Of a stretch of DNA of 64,000 nt, positions 54,586-62,873 are shown in pieces. Each line of letters begins with the position of its first letter. Within the stretch, counting starts at the first letter, position 1. Location of the stretch: contig JARLGZ010000269.1 in assembly GCA_031292515.1 (NCBI GenBank), forward strand, positions 1 to 64,000. The letters run 5' to 3'. This DNA is from Puia sp. GTDB taxonomy: Bacteria; Bacteroidota; Bacteroidia; Chitinophagales; Chitinophagaceae. Made by a program: the position numbers and the translations under genes. The notes beneath the pieces were generated by a model that was not told where the DNA came from, made no database searches, and saw only the letters and a list, made by a program, of their open reading frames with translations.

Positions 54586-55335
54586 CTATATGTTCAGACC
54601 TCCGCAGACGCTGATGACCTGCCCCGTAATATAAGAACTCAGGTCGCTGGCCAGGAATAAAGTGGTATCGGCTATTTCCTCCGCCTTGCCAAACCTTCCC
54701 AGGGGGATCTTCTCCAGGAAAGATTTGGAAGCTTCCCCCTCTTTGAGATAATGCGTCATATCGGTCTCCACGAAGCCCGGTGCGATGGCGTTGCTCCGGA
54801 TATTGCGGCTTCCCAGCTCATGGGCGACAGACTTGGTGAACCCTATGATTCCTGCCTTGGACGCCGCGTAGCTGCTTTGACCGGCATTTCCCCGGATACC
54901 TATGATGGAACTCATGTTGATGATCGAACCCTTTTTGGCCTTCATCATCGGCCGGATGACCTGTTTGGTCATGTTGAAGACGCTTTTCAAATTGATATCC
55001 ATCACATCGTCCCACTGCTCGGGAGTCAGGCGCAGCAACAGGTTGTCTTTTGAGATCCCGGCATTGTTCACGCAGATATCGACTGTTCCGAATTGCTTTA
55101 CCACTTCATTTACAAAGCTTTCGCATTCTTCATAAACACCGGCATTGCTTTTGAACGCCTTTGCCTGGATGCCGAGATCCTTTAATTTATCTTCCAGACT
55201 TTTGGCTTTTTCTTCGCTGCTCAGATAGGAGAAAGCGATGTGGGCGCCCTGTTCGGCTAGTTTTATGGCGATCGCTTCCCCGATCCCCCGGCTGGCGCCG
55301 GTCACAATAGCGACCTTTCCTGCTAAAAGTTTCAT
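54586..55335 (-). CDS. fabG: 3-oxoacyl-ACP reductase FabG
   Basis: FabG reduces beta-ketoacyl-ACP with NADPH in fatty-acid elongation. The 249-residue short-chain dehydrogenase has TGASRGIG (12-19), NNAG, and the catalytic tetrad Asn115, Ser143, Tyr156 and Lys160. The C-terminal PGFVETDMT and CGGLNI end are typical. Length is exactly that of FabG. No other fab gene is in the window. It is followed downstream, on the same strand, by the small gene at 54207. Confidence 0.93.
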   Translation of the reverse strand: MKLLAGKVAIVTGASRGIGEAIAIKLAEQGAHIAFSYLSSEEKAKSLEDKLKDLGIQAKAFKSNAGVYEECESFVNEVVKQFGTVDICVNNAGISKDNLLLRLTPEQWDDVMDINLKSVFNMTKQVIRPMMKAKKGSIINMSSIIGIRGNAGQSSYAASKAGIIGFTKSVAHELGSRNIRSNAIAPGFVETDMTHYLKEGEASKSFLEKIPLGRFGKAEEIADTTLFLASDLSSYITGQVISVCGGLNI

Positions 55336-55527
55336 GATGGTTAGTTATTTCCTTCTTTTTGATGACAGGTGTTTATTCGATCCGCCGCAAAATTGAACAA
55401 TATTTATCGAAAAACCCTTTCAAATATATAAACTAGCCCGGTTGTTGGTAAAAATATATTTATTTGTATTTTTTTTTAATACGGACCGACACTTCCTGAA
55501 ATACAGGCCGGACACTTCTACTGACTG

Positions 55528-56835
55528 ATGAAAAGGACAAAATCATTAATGACGCTCATCGTTACCGCTTTTGCGGTGGAAACACTGAGTGTCACCTGGT
55601 GTCTGAAAATACAGGGAGCAGCTCCCTTTTTTTCTTTTCCTTATTTTGTGTCGGGTCTCGGAATTGCCGTCGGACTCCTTTTTTTCCCGTCATTGCGTCT
55701 GCCTGCAAGGGTTGACAGGCCCTGGAAGTCACCCTATATCCACCATCGGATCATCCTGACCGGGCTCGTCGCCCTCGCCCTCTATTCGTGGAGCCTGTAT
55801 TGGTTCGAAGAGCTGCCCATCGACGTCAACACCGCCGACATGTTGCCGATCATCAAGGTGATGGGAGACCGGTTTATCGCGGGGCAGCAAAGCCATATCT
55901 ATGATACCATTCCCTGGATATGGGGTGGCGCCCAGCCTATTTATCTGCCGGCCATGTGGCTTCCCTATACACCGGCGATCGCCGTGGGCATCGATATGCG
56001 CTGGGTGAACATGGCCTGTCTTCTTTTCGTCGCCGGCGCCTTTCTCTTCCTCTACCGGCCGCGCGATGATGGCTACCGCTCTTTTTTCCTCGGTGTTATC
56101 GCATTCCTGCTTTTCTGGTGGGTGGTGGCGGATAATACCCCGGGTATCGTCAGTACCGCCGAAGAAGGAGTTGTCATCGGATACTATGTATTGTTGGTAC
56201 TGGCGCTGGTTTCGGGCAGACCCTGGCTCACGGGTATCGCCGTGTCACTCTGTATGCTCAGTCGCTATGCGCTCGTAGGCTGGATTCCTGCCTATATTTT
56301 TTACCTGGTCCTTGAAAAGAGATGGAAGACCCTGTGGATTATTGCCGCGACGGGGATAGCTTGTTTTGTCGGGCTATTCCTCTTGCCTGTCGGCTGGGTG
56401 ACCTTCCTGCGCCTGTTCCGTCTGCCGGGCGACTATATCGCTTTTGCCGCCCGTGTATGGAAGGACAGCCCCGACGTATTTTCGACGGCACCGGCGTTTG
56501 CCTGGTTTTTTGGACCAGGACGGGTAGCTCTCCAGCATGGCCTGCTGGTGGTGCTGAGTTTTGTCTTGCCCATACTGTTTATCGGATTTTGCAGGCGGCT
56601 GCGCAGCCATCGGAAATTGGCCAATATACCCCTTGCGGCATTGAAGCTGAGCCTGGTGGTATTTTACTCGTTCATAGACGTGCCCTACCTCTATCTTTTC
56701 TATACCTCTTCCTTTGTCAGCCTGATCCTGCTGACCCTCGCACTGCGCACCTCGCAGGAGGATGCGGGTACCCGGGCAGCTTCCGATGCTTCTCAGTCGG
56801 TCAGGTCCCGGGCCGGGCAGCCAGCATTGCCTTGA
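55528..56835 (+). CDS. Polytopic membrane protein, GT-C/GT87-like
   Basis: The 435-residue protein has about ten hydrophobic helices and an early periplasmic loop with ELPIDVNTADMLPIIKVMGD. That loop holds an acidic pattern like the catalytic loop of GT-C mannosyl- or arabinosyltransferases. TIPWIWGGAQPIYLPAMWLP follows. This supports a polyprenyl-phosphate-sugar-dependent glycosyltransferase, but no family signature is certain. The C-terminus is a polar tail of about 25 residues that overlaps the convergent GH3-family gene by 35 bases. Confidence 0.68.
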   Translation: MKRTKSLMTLIVTAFAVETLSVTWCLKIQGAAPFFSFPYFVSGLGIAVGLLFFPSLRLPARVDRPWKSPYIHHRIILTGLVALALYSWSLYWFEELPIDVNTADMLPIIKVMGDRFIAGQQSHIYDTIPWIWGGAQPIYLPAMWLPYTPAIAVGIDMRWVNMACLLFVAGAFLFLYRPRDDGYRSFFLGVIAFLLFWWVVADNTPGIVSTAEEGVVIGYYVLLVLALVSGRPWLTGIAVSLCMLSRYALVGWIPAYIFYLVLEKRWKTLWIIAATGIACFVGLFLLPVGWVTFLRLFRLPGDYIAFAARVWKDSPDVFSTAPAFAWFFGPGRVALQHGLLVVLSFVLPILFIGFCRRLRSHRKLANIPLAALKLSLVVFYSFIDVPYLYLFYTSSFVSLILLTLALRTSQEDAGTRAASDASQSVRSRAGQPALP

Positions 56836-58324
56836 TCTCATCGACATATTTCCGCTCATTGGAGAGACGGGGTATCTTATGTTGTCCGCCCAGCTTACCC
56901 TTGCTTTTCAGCCACGCGAAAAAAACGCCTTTGTCGAGCACCTGGATGATGGGCATGCCCAGCGCAATGTCTCTATGGCGTTTGGCTTCGTAATCGCTGT
57001 TGATGCTTTTTAAAGCGCTGTCCAGCTCGTACGCGAAGCGACCGATGTCCTCGGGCCTCTTTTCAAATTCCACCAGCCATTCGTGGGCGCCGTTACTGTC
57101 TGCGTTAAAATATACCGGCGCGGCGGTATAATCGGCTACGATCGCACCCGTCTTCTCACAGGCGATGGCAATGGCTTTGTCCGAGTTGTCGACGATCAAT
57201 TCCTCTCCGAAGGCGTTGATGAAATGTTTCAGTCTGCCACTGACTTTAATACGGAAGGGATTCCGTGAGCAGAACTGGATCGTATCACCCAAGAGGTATC
57301 GCCACAAACCGCCATTCGTGTTGATGACCAGCGCATAATTCTTGCCGATCTCCACATCCTGCAGACCGATCGTTTCCGGTTGAGGTTTGCCATATTCTTC
57401 CACCGGCATGAACTCCATGAATATCCCGTGATCCAGGAACAGGAGCATGCCTTCTTCCTGAGGGTTGTCCTGGGCGGCAAAAAAACCTTCGCTGGCATTA
57501 TACATGTCCAGGTAATTTATATCCTTGCCAATCAGCTTACGGATAGGTTCCCGGTATGGCGTGAAGGAGACTCCTCCGTGGATATATAGTTCCAGCGAAG
57601 GCCAGACTTCGGAAAGACTGCTCTTACCCGTGATATCCAGGATCCTTTTGATCAGCACCATGGTCCAGGTGGGAACCCCCGAAATGGAAGTGACGTTTTC
57701 CGGGATCGTATTCTTCGCCAGCATCTCGATTTTGTCTTCCCATTCGTCCAGCAGTGCAATACTTAATTCAGGCGTCCGGATCCAGTGACCCCAGAAGGGG
57801 GAGTTCTGCAGCAACACGGCGCTCAGGTCTCCATAATGAACATCCTCATTGATCTGGTTGATCGTATGACTGCCCCCGATCACCAATCCCTTGCCGGTCA
57901 GCAGGTCTGAATCAGGGTTAAAATTATAATACATCGTCAGCACATCCTTGGCCCCCTTATAGTGACAGTCCCGCAGGCTCTCTTCGCTAACCGGTATGAA
58001 CTTGCTTTTGTCACTGGTCGTGCCCGAGCTCTTTGCAAACCAGTTGATGGGCGTGTTCCATAATATGTTCTGTTCCCCGGCCATGATGCGGAGGATATAG
58101 GGTTTCAGATCATCATATTCATGAATGGGAACGGCCTGCTTGAATTCTTTGAGGGAGAAAGTCCGGGAGAAATTGTACTTGCGCCCGAACTCGGTGTATT
58201 GCGCCGAAGTGACAAGGTCCTGTAACACTTCTCTTTGGACGGCCACCGGATTTTGCATCCATTGCTCGATACGCCATTGGCGAAGGCGGGCTAATCGGGA
58301 TATGGCCGGGCTGAGAAGCTTCAT
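56801..58324 (-). CDS. GH3 auxin-responsive-promoter family protein (acyl-adenylating)
   Basis: The 507-residue protein belongs to the family named after plant GH3 acyl-acid-amido synthetases (not glycoside hydrolase family 3). Visible are an ATP-binding WFAKSSGTTSDKSKFIPV, the second motif YNASEGFFAAQDNP, and LWRYLLGDTIQF. A C-terminal domain starts at GRLKHFINAFGEELIVDN. Plant enzymes adenylate a carboxylic acid and couple it to an amino acid; bacterial substrates are unknown. It is a full-length single gene with ATG at 58324. Confidence 0.88.
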   Translation of the reverse strand: MKLLSPAISRLARLRQWRIEQWMQNPVAVQREVLQDLVTSAQYTEFGRKYNFSRTFSLKEFKQAVPIHEYDDLKPYILRIMAGEQNILWNTPINWFAKSSGTTSDKSKFIPVSEESLRDCHYKGAKDVLTMYYNFNPDSDLLTGKGLVIGGSHTINQINEDVHYGDLSAVLLQNSPFWGHWIRTPELSIALLDEWEDKIEMLAKNTIPENVTSISGVPTWTMVLIKRILDITGKSSLSEVWPSLELYIHGGVSFTPYREPIRKLIGKDINYLDMYNASEGFFAAQDNPQEEGMLLFLDHGIFMEFMPVEEYGKPQPETIGLQDVEIGKNYALVINTNGGLWRYLLGDTIQFCSRNPFRIKVSGRLKHFINAFGEELIVDNSDKAIAIACEKTGAIVADYTAAPVYFNADSNGAHEWLVEFEKRPEDIGRFAYELDSALKSINSDYEAKRHRDIALGMPIIQVLDKGVFFAWLKSKGKLGGQHKIPRLSNERKYVDEIKAMLAARPGT

Positions 58325-58455
58325 ATGGGAGCAAAGTAAAGAATGATTGGGATATGGCGAAGAAAACCTCCGGAGACGGATCCCGGAACTGTCGGGGTCT
58401 TGTGCGGTTAGGCCCCTGCGGGCTCTGTCTGCGGGTCGTCGGGGCCAATCGGGTG

Positions 58456-59304
58456 TCAGGGCTTCTGGAAGAGGTCGCTGCCTCCTTCGGCTTCGCCCGC
58501 AATACCCGCTTCGGTGACGGTGGGATAAGCGGAGGTACTGATTCCCTTCATAGCTTCTTCATAGAGATAGTCCTTTCGCTTGAGCTCGAAATTTCTTCCC
58601 AGATAGAGACGGCGGACCTGTTCGTCTTCAGCCAGTTCCTCGGCCGTGCCGTGTTTAAAGATCTTTCCGTCGATCAGCAGGTATGCCCGGTCGCAGATAG
58701 AAAGGGTCTCATTTACATTGTGGTCCGTGATCAGGATACCGATATTCTTGAATTTCAGCCGGGCGACAACCGCCTGTATGTCTTCTACCGCAATGGGGTC
58801 GACACCGGCGAAGGGCTCATCTAAAAGGATAAACTTCGGGTCTACGGCCAGCGCCCTGGCAATCTCCGTTCTCCTTCTTTCTCCGCCGCTCAGGGAGTCT
58901 CCGTTATTTTTTCGGACATGATGGAGGTGGAACTCGTCCAGCAACCCTTCCAACTTCAGCCTTTGCTCTTTCCGGGTCAGGCGGGTCATTTCCAATATTG
59001 AGAGCAGGTTGTCCTCTACGCTTAGTTTGCGGAAGACCGAAGCTTCCTGCGGGAGATAGCCGATACCCATCTGGGCCCTCTTATACATCGGCAACCGGGT
59101 GATATCGACATCGTTCAGGAACACATTCCCCTCATCCGGTTTGATCAATCCCACCACCATGTAGAAAGTCGTTGTCTTTCCGGCGCCGTTGGGACCCAGC
59201 AACCCGACGATCTCCCCTTGCCGGACGTTTACGGAAACATGGTTGACGACGGTCCGGCTGCGATAACTCTTTACAAGCTCAGTGGCTGTAATGGAAATAC
59301 TCAA
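58456..59304 (-). CDS. lptB: LPS export ABC transporter ATPase LptB
   Basis: LptB powers extraction of lipopolysaccharide from the inner membrane. The 282-residue protein has Walker [10 protein letters not shown] (37-45), the Q-loop [10 protein letters not shown], signature LSGGERRR, and Walker [14 protein letters not shown]. The H-loop is LITDHN, and LYLGRNF closes the core. The sequence matches LptB rather than LivF because of [10 protein letters not shown] and the DPIAVEDIQ block. No ATG is available; TTG at 59304 is the likely start, 16 bases after a good -7 box. The C-terminal 30-residue tail is extra. LptA/C/F/G are not adjacent. Confidence 0.92.
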   Translation of the reverse strand: MSISITATELVKSYRSRTVVNHVSVNVRQGEIVGLLGPNGAGKTTTFYMVVGLIKPDEGNVFLNDVDITRLPMYKRAQMGIGYLPQEASVFRKLSVEDNLLSILEMTRLTRKEQRLKLEGLLDEFHLHHVRKNNGDSLSGGERRRTEIARALAVDPKFILLDEPFAGVDPIAVEDIQAVVARLKFKNIGILITDHNVNETLSICDRAYLLIDGKIFKHGTAEELAEDEQVRRLYLGRNFELKRKDYLYEEAMKGISTSAYPTVTEAGIAGEAEGGSDLFQKP

Positions 59305-59320
59305 TGGAAACGATTTACGG

Positions 59321-59328
59321 CAAAAATA
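59321..59328 (-). promoter_or_regulatory. -7 box upstream of lptB
   Basis: On the minus strand this reads TATTTTTG. It helps place the start at TTG 59304 rather than at the GTG 59373 further upstream. Confidence 0.45.
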
Positions 59329-59431
59329 AGGGGCTCCCCCCAAGCGGCAAGCCACCCCCGGAAAAATTATCACGAATTTAGGAAAAGCGGCTTCCGGCCT
59401 CTCACCAGTTGGCGGATTGGGCCTTGCAGCT

Positions 59432-59439
59432 TACATTTG
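59432..59439 (+). promoter_or_regulatory. -7 box upstream of metF
   Basis: TACATTTG fits TAnnTTTG. TTGG at 59409-59412, 19 bases upstream, may serve as the -33 element. The start ATG is 19 bases downstream. Confidence 0.5.
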
Positions 59440-59458
59440 CGGGAACTTTAAACATACT

Positions 59459-60412
59459 ATGAAGGTCATTGATCATATAAAACAGGCCAAAGATACCCTT
59501 GTCTCCTTCGAAATCCTGCCCCCGCTGAAAGGAAAGACGATCAGTTCCATTTATGACCACCTGGATCCCCTGATGGCCTTCAAGCCTTCTTTTATCAATG
59601 TCACCTACCACCGTAGTGAGACGATGTTCAAAAAGAAAGCGGACGGCACCTTCGAAAAAGTCGAGGTTCGCAAAAGACCCGGCACGGTCGGCATTTGCGC
59701 CGCCATCATGAACCATTACCAGGTAGATGCCGTGCCTCACCTGATCTGCGGGGGATTCGCCAAACGGGAGACCGAAGATGCGCTCATAGACCTTCATTTT
59801 CTGGGCGTGGACAATGTGCTGGTATTGCGTGGCGACGCAGCGAAGAACGAAGCCTCCTTCGAACCCGAACCCGATGGACATCAATATGCCATCGACCTGC
59901 TGAAACAGGTGGCAAACCTGAATCATGGGATCTATATAGAAGAGGACATCAAAAACGGCGGAAAGACCAATTTCTGCATCGGCGTGGCCGGATATCCCGA
60001 AAAACATTTCGAGGCGCCAAACCTGGATACCGACAGGATGTACCTGAAGGCCAAAGTCGATGCGGGCGCCGAATACATCACCACGCAGATGTTCTTCGAC
60101 AACCAGAAATACTTCGACTTTGTAAAGACCTGCCGCGATCAGGGCATCAATGTTCCCATTATACCGGGCCTGAAGCCCATTACCAACAAGAAGCAGCTCA
60201 GCATGTTGCCGAAAGTGTTCCATGTGGATTTGCCCACCGACCTTTCCGACGCCATCCTGAAATGCAAAAACGACGCGGAGGTCGAACAGGTGGGCACCGA
60301 ATGGCTCCTGCAACAGAGCCGGGAGCTGAAAAAGGCAGGCGTTCCCGTCCTGCACTACTACACGCTCGGCAAGCCAAAGGTGATCGAGAATGTCGTGAGA
60401 CAGATTTTCTAA
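59459..60412 (+). CDS. metF: Methylenetetrahydrofolate reductase
   Basis: MetF reduces 5,10-methylene- to 5-methyl-tetrahydrofolate, giving the methyl group for methionine. The 317-residue FAD-binding barrel has SFEILPP (catalytic Glu) and FINVTYH. HLICGGFAKRETEDALIDLH, DNVLVLRGD, TTQMFFDNQKYFDF and VPIIPGLKPI follow. ATG at 59459 lies right behind a -7 box; the longer frame from 59417 is upstream of it. It is divergent from lptB. Methionine synthase is not in the window. Confidence 0.95.
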   Translation: MKVIDHIKQAKDTLVSFEILPPLKGKTISSIYDHLDPLMAFKPSFINVTYHRSETMFKKKADGTFEKVEVRKRPGTVGICAAIMNHYQVDAVPHLICGGFAKRETEDALIDLHFLGVDNVLVLRGDAAKNEASFEPEPDGHQYAIDLLKQVANLNHGIYIEEDIKNGGKTNFCIGVAGYPEKHFEAPNLDTDRMYLKAKVDAGAEYITTQMFFDNQKYFDFVKTCRDQGINVPIIPGLKPITNKKQLSMLPKVFHVDLPTDLSDAILKCKNDAEVEQVGTEWLLQQSRELKKAGVPVLHYYTLGKPKVIENVVRQIF

Positions 60413-60893
60413 GCTTTTGCCGGGTGACAGACGCTCCCATAACAAATCGTTATTCAGAGGAGCATCCTTCTATCATTTGCCAAAGCCGCGCCGGAATAGC
60501 CATATCGTCTCGGGACGCTGGACCTCGGCCAGTTTGTAATTCGCGATGTTGTGACTTGCACTCGCCGGGCAATTCGCTGTTGTCGTGGATGGGTTGGGCC
60601 TCGCTAATGCGCCCTCGACGACATCGCACACCGGCGCAGACGTAACCAAGATATGGATGACATTTGAACGGCTATCGGGGGTTGTTTTAGTTCTTCCCAT
60701 AAGTACATGACGTGCACGTGCCTACAGCACGTTACCGGATATTCCACCCAGCTGTTATGCTTTGTAATGTCTTTATCGTCTGCCGAAGCTTGCGCCCGAC
60801 GCGACATGGCTAACCGGCGATCCGTATAAAGACCATAAGCTAACCGACACTTTGTTCACAGGACTAAAGAGATCCCGGAACCATCGCAGTATC
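60413..60893. other. Unexplained 480-base gap
   Basis: No convincing gene was found between metF and the SurA-like gene. Short open frames exist on the minus strand (60473-60700, 60604-60807) but have irregular composition and no recognisable motif. GCTAACCG occurs twice (60809-60816 and 60839-60846). Composition differs from nearby genes. A decayed gene or inserted sequence scar is possible. Confidence 0.4.
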
Positions 60894-62873
60894 TTACTTC
60901 GGCAAACTCGCAAACACCCGCTCGTCTATGCGAACCGGGTACTTCCGCTTCAATTCGCCGATCCACTGGTCTTCCAGCCAACCCTGATAGTCATTGATGA
61001 CAAAACCGCGCGCATCTTTATAATTGCGGGGCGCACGGTCGGGATAGACCTGCAGGATATAGGCGAAGCCGACGGTATTATCGGCCGGGTTATTTACAAA
61101 GGAAGTGAGCATACCCGCGGAGAAATGCGTCTTCCCGGGTACTGAAATCTGGGTCAGCTCGAAACGGCCGGAATCCGCCTGGGCCAATCCCCCGCTCAGC
61201 TCTATCCATTTCTTCCAGGAGCCCGGGTCCTGCCCGAGCCTGGCTTTCAGGTCGTTCGCGGCTTTTTCGTCGGCGGCGGTGAAGAGCACGGCGTCCGCAC
61301 TCGCCTCCCACCAGTATTTGTCCATATGCGAGTCATAATAGGCCTTCAGGCTGGCGCTATCCGACGAGGCCTTATCCCAGATGGTATGTTGCATCACTTC
61401 GAAGAGAAGGTTCCCCTCCCGGAACTCATTCAGCTGAAAGGCGAAATCCTTGTTATATTCTTCCAGGTGATCTCTGTAATAGTCATAAGCCGACGATTGG
61501 ATGAACTGCCCGAATAATTCTTTTCTTGTTCTTTTGCCTTCTCCGCCGGGCATTTGATGCACGACCTTCAGGTAGTCGATCCAATCCTTGACGGTCTTGC
61601 TTTTTTTGGCAAAGGAAAAAAGCACCGTCTGTTCGTTGAGACCCGAAATGCCTGTCAGGGTCTTTCCCCGCAGGGCGCTATCGGTATACACCCGCAGGTC
61701 GTCATCATTAACAGTCGCCCGGCTGAACCCGGTTTGCACCAGGATCTTCGCGAGCATTTCCTTTTTTGCGTCTTCAATGCGGGAATCTCCCATTACCTCC
61801 TGTCTAAGCAAGGCAAGGACCTCTTTGCTGGTGTCCCTGGGAAACGGTTCCCGGCCTAATCTCCTGATGATATGATAGCCGTAAGGGGTGAGTACGGGAG
61901 CGCTGATGGCGCCGTCTTTCCCGAGGGCAAAAGCCGCTTTTTCAAAAGCCGGGTCATATCTGCCCACACCGAAGGGGGCGATTTCCCCGCCGGTCTGGTA
62001 GGAGAGGTTGTCTCCGCTGTATTCTTTGGCGGCCTCGGCGAAATTGGCCCCCCTCTGTATGAGTTTATAGATGGAGTCAGCCCTTTGCTTTACGAGATCC
62101 TTCTCGGAATCGGTAGCATGCAGGGGGAAGGCCAACAGGATCTGTGCCACCTTCATTTTACCAAGAGATCTTCTCTCCCCGGCATTTCGGAAGATATGAT
62201 AGCCGCCTTTTGTGCGGAAGGGTCTCGAATAGTGATCCTGCGGCGTAGAATAGGCGACGTTCTCGAGGTCGTGGGGCAGTGTGAAGACAGTGATATAGCC
62301 CAGGTCTCCCCTGTTGGCGGAGGCGAAGGGGTCTTCGGAATATTGCACGGCGGTTTCTCCGAAATCTTTTCCCTGCCTCAATGCTTCATAGGCCGTCGTT
62401 ATTTTTTGCCAGGCTTTTGCGGTGTCGCCGGGAGAGGCGCCGGAAGGCAGGCCGACAAAAATATGCTCCAGGTGAATGTCCTTCTGACCGCGTACAAAAG
62501 CCTCCCTGACAAGCTTATCGACACTTTCCCTGTCGCTCATGAAATTTTCGACCACCTGGCCCCGGAAAGTCTGCAGCTCCGAAGACTGGGAAGGCAGCGT
62601 ATCCATCTTTGCGTCGTAAGCGGCCTGTACTTTGAGTTTATAACGAATATACAGTTCGAGGTAGTCCCGGTAGGATTTTTCGGGGTTTTTTTGAGCGGTG
62701 TTATTCTTCCTGTACGCCTTAAGGAAATCGTCTTTGCTGACTTCTTTTCCGTCATAGGTAAAGAGGGTCTGGCCAAATACGGGAACAGCCAGAATGACAA
62801 GGAGTGATAGGGTAGACAAGATCCGGGTGATGTTTTTCGTAGCGGGTTGGCTCTTATCAATTCTGTTTGGCAT
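60894..62873 (-). CDS. SurA/PrsA-like peptidyl-prolyl isomerase, two PpiC domains
   Basis: The 659-residue exported protein has a signal peptide (ILSTLSLLVILAVPVFGQ). An N-terminal SurA-like region (about 38-110) precedes two parvulin domains. The first has IHLEHIFVGLP and QYSEDPFASANRGDLGYI; the second has VAQILLAFPLHATDSEKD, FAEAAKEYSGDNLSYQTGGE and PYGYHIIRR. A long C-terminal region (about 345-659) is of unknown fold. It should be a periplasmic folding factor. It follows the thioredoxin-fold gene with a 17-base overlap, probably as one operon. Confidence 0.87.
   Translation of the reverse strand: MPNRIDKSQPATKNITRILSTLSLLVILAVPVFGQTLFTYDGKEVSKDDFLKAYRKNNTAQKNPEKSYRDYLELYIRYKLKVQAAYDAKMDTLPSQSSELQTFRGQVVENFMSDRESVDKLVREAFVRGQKDIHLEHIFVGLPSGASPGDTAKAWQKITTAYEALRQGKDFGETAVQYSEDPFASANRGDLGYITVFTLPHDLENVAYSTPQDHYSRPFRTKGGYHIFRNAGERRSLGKMKVAQILLAFPLHATDSEKDLVKQRADSIYKLIQRGANFAEAAKEYSGDNLSYQTGGEIAPFGVGRYDPAFEKAAFALGKDGAISAPVLTPYGYHIIRRLGREPFPRDTSKEVLALLRQEVMGDSRIEDAKKEMLAKILVQTGFSRATVNDDDLRVYTDSALRGKTLTGISGLNEQTVLFSFAKKSKTVKDWIDYLKVVHQMPGGEGKRTRKELFGQFIQSSAYDYYRDHLEEYNKDFAFQLNEFREGNLLFEVMQHTIWDKASSDSASLKAYYDSHMDKYWWEASADAVLFTAADEKAANDLKARLGQDPGSWKKWIELSGGLAQADSGRFELTQISVPGKTHFSAGMLTSFVNNPADNTVGFAYILQVYPDRAPRNYKDARGFVINDYQGWLEDQWIGELKRKYPVRIDERVFASLPK

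Noticed and set aside
54175-54660. 161-codon plus-strand frame overlapping the 54207-54506 gene
   Set aside because: The minus strand has a signal-like N-terminus and a -7 box at the right place; this frame has neither and also runs into fabG.
60473-60807. Two short minus-strand frames in the 60.4-60.9 kb gap
   Set aside because: They overlap each other, lack motifs and have irregular composition, so they are noted only as part of an unexplained gap.
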